In this document: piece by piece, positions 6,253 to 10,285 of the stretch
Layout of the letters: each line of letters opens with the position of its first letter
Numbering within the stretch: position 1 is the stretch's first letter
The notes under the pieces: model-generated
Databases searched by the model: none
Told to the model about the DNA's origin: nothing
Seen by the model: only the letters and a program-made list of their open reading frames with translations
Translations under genes and position numbers: made by a program
Source: an uncultured Lachnospiraceae bacterium
GTDB taxonomy: Bacteria; Bacillota; Clostridia; Lachnospirales; Anaerotignaceae
Direction: 5' to 3'
DNA length: 10,285 nucleotides
Assembly (NCBI GenBank): GCA_944384285.1
Contig: CALWSX010000038.1
Span: 1-10,285 of the forward strand

Positions 6253-6966
6253 ATGGAAATACGACTCCAAAAATATCTTGCGGAAGCGGGAGTTGCATCA
6301 AGAAGAAAATCAGAAGAGCTTATTTTAAACGGAAACGTTTCTGTAAACGGTGAAGTTGTAAGAACTCTTGGTATAAAAATTGACGATGAAAAAGACGAAG
6401 TTAAAGTTAATAACAAGCCTGTAAAACAACAGGAAAAACTCGTATATCTTCTTTTAAATAAACCGGAAGGTTATATTACAGCGGCAAGAGATCAGTTTAA
6501 ACGTCCTTGTGTTACAGATCTTGTTAAAAAAGTCGGAGTTAGAGTTTTTCCGGTTGGAAGACTTGATTATGATACTTCGGGGCTTTTAATACTTACAAAT
6601 GACGGAGATTTAACATATAAACTTACGCATCCTAAGTTTGAAATTCCAAAAACTTATATAGCTAAGCTTTTTGGAAAACTTGCTGTTGGTGACGAGCTTA
6701 AGTTTAAAAGAGGTATTATGTTAGATGGAAAGATGACTAAGCCTGCAAACATTAAGCTTATAGAAGGCGGACCTAAATATTATACCTATGAAATAACTAT
6801 AAAAGAGGGAAGAAATAGACAGGTTCGCAGAATGTGTGAAGAAGTAAAACATCCTGTTGCAACTCTTAAAAGAGTAAAAATGGGAGAAATAGAGCTTGGC
6901 GATTTGAAAAAAGGTTCGTTTAGAGAGCTTACGGAAAAAGAAATAAATTATTTAAAATCTATATAG
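6253..6966 (+). CDS. rluB: RluB/RsuA-family rRNA pseudouridine synthase
   Basis: It isomerises a specific uridine of ribosomal RNA; the clostridial and Bacillus members of this clade are usually assigned to the 23S site of RluB (E. coli position 2605), though RsuA (16S) cannot be excluded by eye. The 237 residues hold an N-terminal S4 RNA-binding domain (RLQKYLAEAGVASRRKSEELI at 4-24, VNG at 31-33) and the catalytic domain with Asp105 in VGRLDYDTSGLLILTNDG (101-118) and EGRNRQVRRMCE (185-196). An in-frame GTG at 6244 would add three residues, but it lies inside the SD AAGGTG (6241-6246), which is six bases before the ATG at 6253, so that ATG is the start. It is the last gene before the terminator-like hairpin. 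Confidence 0.93.
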   Translation: MEIRLQKYLAEAGVASRRKSEELILNGNVSVNGEVVRTLGIKIDDEKDEVKVNNKPVKQQEKLVYLLLNKPEGYITAARDQFKRPCVTDLVKKVGVRVFPVGRLDYDTSGLLILTNDGDLTYKLTHPKFEIPKTYIAKLFGKLAVGDELKFKRGIMLDGKMTKPANIKLIEGGPKYYTYEITIKEGRNRQVRRMCEEVKHPVATLKRVKMGEIELGDLKKGSFRELTEKEINYLKSI

Positions 6967-6988
6967 TTTTAACATGAATAATTAGGCT

Positions 6989-7013
6989 ACGGAGAGAATT
7001 ATATACTCTCCGT
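6989..7013 (+). terminator. Terminator-like hairpin after rluB
   Basis: ACGGAGAG (6989-6996) and CTCTCCGT (7006-7013) form a perfect 8-bp stem with a 9-base AT loop, followed by the imperfect T-rich CTTTGCTTG. It sits 22 bases after the rluB stop and before a new promoter-like TATAAT, so it most likely ends the proB operon; the weak U-tract suggests incomplete termination. Confidence 0.65.
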
Positions 7014-7022
7014 CTTTGCTTG

Positions 7023-7028
7023 TATAAT
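7023..7028 (+). promoter_or_regulatory. Candidate -10 box for the histidine phosphatase operon
   Basis: A perfect TATAAT directly after the rluB terminator. The -35 position 17 bases upstream (7000-7005, TATATA) is poor and falls inside the terminator hairpin, so the promoter is tentative. A start near 7035 would give a leader of about 50 bases beginning just before the SD at 7042. Confidence 0.4.
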
Positions 7029-7041
7029 TTTAAGAAAATGG

Positions 7042-7075
7042 AAAGGAGTACATTTTAAAGATTTTTCTTTAAAAT
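7042..7075 (+). promoter_or_regulatory. SD followed by a 9-bp hairpin ahead of the phosphatase ATG
   Basis: AAAGGAG (7042-7048) is a strong SD but lies 36 bases before the ATG at 7085. Between them ATTTTAAAG (7052-7060) and CTTTAAAAT (7067-7075) form a perfect 9-bp stem with the loop ATTTTT. When folded, the effective SD-to-ATG gap drops to about 12 bases. There is no other start codon within normal reach of the SD, and the reading frame of the gene is closed by TAA at 7070, so no longer N terminus is possible. Confidence 0.6.
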
Positions 7076-7084
7076 ACAATATTT

Positions 7085-7699
7085 ATGACAATCCTTTATT
7101 TAATAAGACATTGTGAGACTGCCTGGAACAGAGAAAAAAGATATCAGGGTCTTACAGATATTCCACTTTCTGAAATAGGGTTAGCCCAGGCGGAAAGACT
7201 ATCAGAAAGATTTAAAAATATTCCAGTTGACAAAATATTTGTATCTCCTTTAGGCAGAGCTGTAAAAACAGCGGAATACATAAAAAAATATAATCCAGAA
7301 TGTGATATTTTAATAAGAGATGGTTTGAAAGAAATTTGTTTTGGAGAATGGGAAGGAAAAACTGTTGATTTTCTTAAAAAAAGTGGGTGCGATATTTACT
7401 CAGAGTTTTTAAAAAATCCATTCAATGTTAATATTCCAAATGGAGAATCTTTTAGCCATGTTAAAGACAGGATAAACTCATGTATAAAAGAAATAATACT
7501 TGAAAATAAGGATAAAAAAATTGCTATTGTTTCACATGGGGCTATTTTAAGACTTGCGGTTATGTCCATAATGGATTTTGATGAAACATTTTACAGAAAA
7601 ACTTGGCTTAATAATTCATCTATCACAGAAATTCATTTATCAGATACAAAAAAACTTCTTTTAAGACTTAACGATTTTTCACATATTGACGATTTGTAA
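7085..7699 (+). CDS. Histidine phosphatase family protein (phosphoglycerate mutase-like)
   Basis: The branch-1 fold transfers phosphate through a phospho-histidine; members act on sugar phosphates, alpha-ribazole phosphate or phosphoproteins, and the substrate here cannot be named. Visible catalytic set: Arg8-His9 (nucleophile) in LIRHCET, Arg58 in SPLGRAVKTAE, Glu83 in LKEICFGEWEG, and His151 in VSHGAILRLAV; PNGESFSHVKDR (118-129) is also typical. The usual Gly after the nucleophile (RHG) is Cys10 here. Length 204 is normal for CobC/PhoE-like members. The ATG immediately before the first beta strand is the only possible start. It is the first gene after the rluB hairpin; the next gene follows after 41 bases without a visible terminator. 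CobC (alpha-ribazole phosphatase) is one possibility, but no cobalamin genes are nearby. Confidence 0.88.
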   Translation: MTILYLIRHCETAWNREKRYQGLTDIPLSEIGLAQAERLSERFKNIPVDKIFVSPLGRAVKTAEYIKKYNPECDILIRDGLKEICFGEWEGKTVDFLKKSGCDIYSEFLKNPFNVNIPNGESFSHVKDRINSCIKEIILENKDKKIAIVSHGAILRLAVMSIMDFDETFYRKTWLNNSSITEIHLSDTKKLLLRLNDFSHIDDL

Positions 7700-7740
7700 T
7701 ACAAAAGAAATTACTGAATTTATATTTAAGAGGGTCTACA

Positions 7741-8970
7741 ATGGAAAAAGTAATAGTAATTGGCGGCGGAGCTGCCGGACTTTTGGCTTCCGGCAGAGCT
7801 GCTGAAAAAGGATACGAAGTTCATTTATATGAAAAAAATGAAAAGCTTGGTAAAAAAATATATATTACGGGAAAGGGAAGATGTAATATTACAAACGCAT
7901 CTGATACTTCCGACATTATAGAGAATATACCAAGAAATCCTTACTTTATGTATAGCGCGCTATATTCTTTTGAAAGCAGTGATGTAGTTTCTTTTTTTAA
8001 TTCAAACGGTCTCCCTACAAAGGTAGAAAGAGGAAACAGAGTCTTTCCTGTAAGCGATTCTGCAAAAGATGTAGTTTCTACACTTGAAAAATATATAAAA
8101 AAAGCCGGTGTAAAAATACATTTAAATAAAGAAGTAAAAGAGATACTTGTAAAAGATAATAAGGTTTTTGGAATTTTGCTTAAGTCGGGAGAAAAAATAC
8201 AGTGTGATAAAATTATACTTTGTACAGGTGGTCTTTCATATCCTCTTACAGGTTCAACCGGAGATGGGTATAAAATGGCAGAAAAAATAGGCCATACTAT
8301 TACAAAGCTTTATCCTTGCCTTGTTCCTTTGAGGATTGAGGAAAGATTTTGTGAAACTCTTATGGGATTAAGCCTTAAAAATGTGGCCATAAATATAAAA
8401 GATGAAAAAAATAAAACCGTGTACACTGATTTTGGAGAGATGCTTTTTACCCATTTTGGTGTAAGCGGTCCAATTATACTCAGTGCAAGCAGTCATTTAA
8501 TTGAGAAAAAAGATAAATTTACAATTCATCTTGATTTAAAGCCGGCGCTTGATGAAAAAACTCTTGATAAAAGAATTTTGAGAGATTTTAAAGAAAATAT
8601 AAATAAAGATTTTAAAAATGCGCTTAATGATTTGCTTCCGCAAAAGATAATTCCTGTAATTATAAATCTTTCAGGAATAGACGAGAATAAAAAAGTAAAC
8701 GAAATTACAAAAGAAGAAAGAAAAAATCTTATTTCTTCTATTAAAGATATGAAACTTACTGTTTTGGGACCTACAGGTTTTAATGACGCTGTTATAACAA
8801 GAGGCGGTATATCCGTAGATGAGATAAATCCTCACAGTATGGAATCAAATATTGTAAAAGGACTGTATTTTGCCGGAGAAATAATAGATGTTGATGGATA
8901 TACAGGGGGATATAATCTCCAGATTGCTTTTTCAACAGGTAAACTTGCCGGTGAACTTTATGAAAGTTAA
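7741..8970 (+). CDS. HI0933/YhiN/BaiN-family flavoprotein (NAD(P)/FAD-dependent oxidoreductase)
   Basis: It is an FAD-binding oxidoreductase of a widespread family that is often labelled aminoacetone oxidase-like and includes BaiN, linked to bile-acid dehydroxylation in Clostridium scindens. The substrate of most members, and of this one, is unknown. Seen: dinucleotide motif VIGGGAAGL at 6-14 with the acidic Glu31 ending beta-2, the family hallmark KLGKKIYITGKGRCNITN at 35-52, CTGGLSYPLTGSTGDGY at 161-177, and the C-terminal FAD motif LYFAGEIIDVDGYTGGYNLQIAFSTG near 375-400. Length 409 is normal. A GAGGG stands about eight bases before the ATG. It stands upstream of aroH, cmk and ispH, and members of this family are often found near cmk in clostridia (from general knowledge). 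Confidence 0.9.
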   Translation: MEKVIVIGGGAAGLLASGRAAEKGYEVHLYEKNEKLGKKIYITGKGRCNITNASDTSDIIENIPRNPYFMYSALYSFESSDVVSFFNSNGLPTKVERGNRVFPVSDSAKDVVSTLEKYIKKAGVKIHLNKEVKEILVKDNKVFGILLKSGEKIQCDKIILCTGGLSYPLTGSTGDGYKMAEKIGHTITKLYPCLVPLRIEERFCETLMGLSLKNVAINIKDEKNKTVYTDFGEMLFTHFGVSGPIILSASSHLIEKKDKFTIHLDLKPALDEKTLDKRILRDFKENINKDFKNALNDLLPQKIIPVIINLSGIDENKKVNEITKEERKNLISSIKDMKLTVLGPTGFNDAVITRGGISVDEINPHSMESNIVKGLYFAGEIIDVDGYTGGYNLQIAFSTGKLAGELYES

Positions 8971-8991
8971 AAAAATTTGGGGGTGTATCTT

Positions 8992-9351
8992 ATGATAACT
9001 GTAAGAGGCGCAATAACAGTAGAAAAAAATGAAAGAACAGAAGTTCTTGAAAAAACAAAAACAATGCTTTCCTTAATCTTTTTGAAAAATAATATAAAGA
9101 CAGAAGATATTTTATCAATTCTTTTTACTGCAACTTCTGATATAGATTGTGTATATCCGGCTGTTTCTGCAAGAGAACTTGGAATTACACAGGCTTCTTT
9201 AATGTGTATGCAGGAAATGAAAGTAGTGGGAAGCCTTGAAAAATGTATAAGGGTTATGGTTATGGCAGAAAGTGATTTAAAACAAAAGGACGTTAAACAT
9301 ATTTATCTTGAAGGCGCAAAAAAACTTAGACCAGACCTTTCTATAAACTGA
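8992..9351 (+). CDS. aroH: Chorismate mutase, AroH type
   Basis: It converts chorismate to prephenate, the branch point to phenylalanine and tyrosine; this class is a homotrimeric pseudo-alpha/beta barrel with active sites between subunits. The 119 residues compare with 127 for B. subtilis AroH. From memory of that enzyme, its active-site residues map here as Arg5, Tyr55 (Phe in B. subtilis), Arg61, Cys72 and Glu75 in CMQEM, Arg87 in KCIRVMV, Tyr105 in HIYLEGA, and Leu112 in KLRPDLS, so it should be active. An in-frame TTG at 8977 would add five residues, but GGGGGTG (8979-8985) overlaps it and serves as SD for the ATG at 8992, which matches the family start (MITVRGAITVE). It lies 21 bases after the flavoprotein gene and 12 before cmk. 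Confidence 0.95.
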   Translation: MITVRGAITVEKNERTEVLEKTKTMLSLIFLKNNIKTEDILSILFTATSDIDCVYPAVSARELGITQASLMCMQEMKVVGSLEKCIRVMVMAESDLKQKDVKHIYLEGAKKLRPDLSIN

Positions 9352-9363
9352 GGAGGATAAAAT

Positions 9364-10032
9364 ATGATTTCTATAGCGATAGATGGTCCGGCGGGATCCG
9401 GAAAAAGTTCAATTTCAAAAATTATAGCAGAAAGACTTAATATTGTTCATGTAGATACAGGAGCTATGTACAGAGCAATAGGAGTTTATGCAAAAAGTTT
9501 AGGGATAGCAAGTAAAGATGAGGAAAAACTCAATTCTTTAATGGAAGATATAACTATAGATGTAAAACTTATTGATGGTAATCAGCATGTTTTTGTAAAT
9601 AATCAAGACTTAACAGATAAAATCAGAACAAAAGAAGCAGGAGAACTTGCATCAGATGTCGGAACTATAAAAAGCGTAAGAGAAAAACTTGTTTTGGCTC
9701 AAAGGGAGCTTTCTAAAAAAATGAGTGTTATAATGGACGGCAGAGATATAGGTACAAATGTATTAAAAGATGCAGATGTAAAAATATATCTTGACGCAAC
9801 TGCTGATGAAAGAGCAAAAAGACGCCTTAAAGATATTCTTCTTGGTGGTTCAGAAGCAACTTTTGAAGAAATAAAAGAAAAAATTATACAAAGAGATTAT
9901 CAGGATAAAAACAGAAAATTAAATCCGCTTACAAAAGCAGATGATGCCATTTTGCTTGATACCACAAATTTAAATCTCGATGAAGTTGTTTCTGCTGTGC
10001 TTAATATAGTTTCAGAAAAAATAAAAGACTAA
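9364..10032 (+). CDS. cmk: Cytidylate kinase ((d)CMP kinase)
   Basis: It phosphorylates CMP and dCMP with ATP for nucleotide supply. The 222 residues are the usual length. Seen: P-loop GPAGSGKSS at 8-16, DTGAMYR at 31-37, the CMP-specific insert region around 60-95, DGRDIGT at 125-131, lid arginines near 150-154, and the RDYQDKNRKLNPL block (177-189) that follows the RDxxDxxR...PL pattern. The SD is strong: GAGGAGG (9350-9356) overlaps the aroH stop, about seven bases before the ATG. The gene stands directly upstream of ispH; in many clostridia a plsC-type acyltransferase gene lies between them, and here it is absent. Confidence 0.97.
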   Translation: MISIAIDGPAGSGKSSISKIIAERLNIVHVDTGAMYRAIGVYAKSLGIASKDEEKLNSLMEDITIDVKLIDGNQHVFVNNQDLTDKIRTKEAGELASDVGTIKSVREKLVLAQRELSKKMSVIMDGRDIGTNVLKDADVKIYLDATADERAKRRLKDILLGGSEATFEEIKEKIIQRDYQDKNRKLNPLTKADDAILLDTTNLNLDEVVSAVLNIVSEKIKD

Positions 10033-10049
10033 ATACGAAAGGGTACTTT

Positions 10050-10285
10050 ATGGAAATTAATGTTGCAAAAACAGCCGGGTTTTGTACTGGCGTTAACAGA
10101 GCAATAGCACTAGCATATAAAGAAACAGGAAAAGAAAACGTATATACTTACGGACCTTTAATCCACAACAAGATAGTTACTGATGACCTCAGAAAAAAAG
10201 GAATTACTATAATAGAGGATTTGGATAGGATAGAAAAAGGAACGGTAATTATACGTTCGCATGGAGCCGGAAAAGCCGTTTATGA
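10050..10285 (+). CDS. ispH: 4-hydroxy-3-methylbut-2-enyl diphosphate reductase, N-terminal part (runs off the right edge)
   Basis: The last enzyme of the MEP isoprenoid pathway, a [4Fe-4S] protein producing IPP and DMAPP. Only the first 78 codons are in the window. Visible: Cys12 in TAGFCTGVNRAI, a cluster ligand in the family; YGPLIHN (34-40) with His39; and IIRSHGAG (67-74) with His71. These correspond to Cys12, His41 and His74 of the E. coli enzyme. The start ATG follows AAAGGG with a short spacer, 17 bases after the cmk stop, so co-transcription is likely. Many clostridial IspH proteins carry a C-terminal fusion to ribosomal protein S1; that cannot be judged here because the sequence ends. 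Confidence 0.95.
   Translation, partial: MEINVAKTAGFCTGVNRAIALAYKETGKENVYTYGPLIHNKIVTDDLRKKGITIIEDLDRIEKGTVIIRSHGAGKAVY

Noticed and set aside
5987..6416. Two overlapping minus-strand open frames across the proA-rluB junction
   Set aside because: Both are antisense to conserved motifs of ProA and RluB and have no initiation signals or recognisable domains.
8977..8991. Upstream TTG start for aroH
   Set aside because: It overlaps the G-rich SD of the better-placed ATG at 8992, and the family N terminus begins at that ATG.

Overview
The window is AT-rich, tightly packed bacterial DNA with the codon use, strong Shine-Dalgarno (SD) sequences and short or overlapping gene junctions of a low-GC member of the Firmicutes. 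The gene set (PUA-less ProB, AroH-type chorismate mutase, cmk-ispH, HI0933/BaiN-type flavoprotein, dihydrolipoyl dehydrogenase with lipoate ligase) fits an anaerobic member of Clostridia. No mobile element, CRISPR array, tRNA or rRNA is visible. Species cannot be fixed from the sequence.

Layout. (1) Positions 1-1739, minus strand: a dihydrolipoyl dehydrogenase gene followed by a lipoate-protein ligase gene with an ATGA overlap. The ligase frame is cut by a TAA after 90 codons, yet ligase-like sequence continues in the same frame to the window edge. (2) 1740-2101: a 362-bp very AT-rich divergent control region with a candidate sigma-A promoter in each direction, a perfect 22-bp palindrome and several related ATATGTAA-type boxes. 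(3) 2102-6966, plus strand: probably one operon, running proB, two paralogous small two-helix membrane proteins (the second with an N-terminal zinc ribbon), a DUF2085 membrane protein, 5-formyltetrahydrofolate cyclo-ligase, proA and an RluB/RsuA-type pseudouridine synthase. It ends at a hairpin at 6989-7013. (4) 7085-10285, plus strand: a second operon of a histidine phosphatase, a BaiN/HI0933-type flavoprotein, aroH, cmk and the 5' end of ispH, which runs off the window.

How the genes work together. ProB and ProA carry out the first two steps of proline synthesis from glutamate. The four genes between them are unrelated to that pathway by sequence; the folate cyclo-ligase is housekeeping, and the three membrane proteins have no known function. 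Lpd and the lipoate ligase both serve lipoyl-dependent complexes such as glycine cleavage or 2-oxoacid dehydrogenases; no E2 or H-protein gene lies inside the window. The right-hand operon mixes shikimate-pathway, nucleotide and isoprenoid functions, as is common around cmk-ispH in clostridia.

The points most worth a second look are the in-frame stop in the lipoate ligase, the NADP(H)-like pocket of the dihydrolipoyl dehydrogenase, the paralogous membrane pair inside the proline operon, and a perfect 9-bp hairpin between a strong SD and the ATG of the histidine phosphatase gene. I see no convincing wholly new multi-gene system; the closest candidate is the membrane-protein trio between proB and proA.
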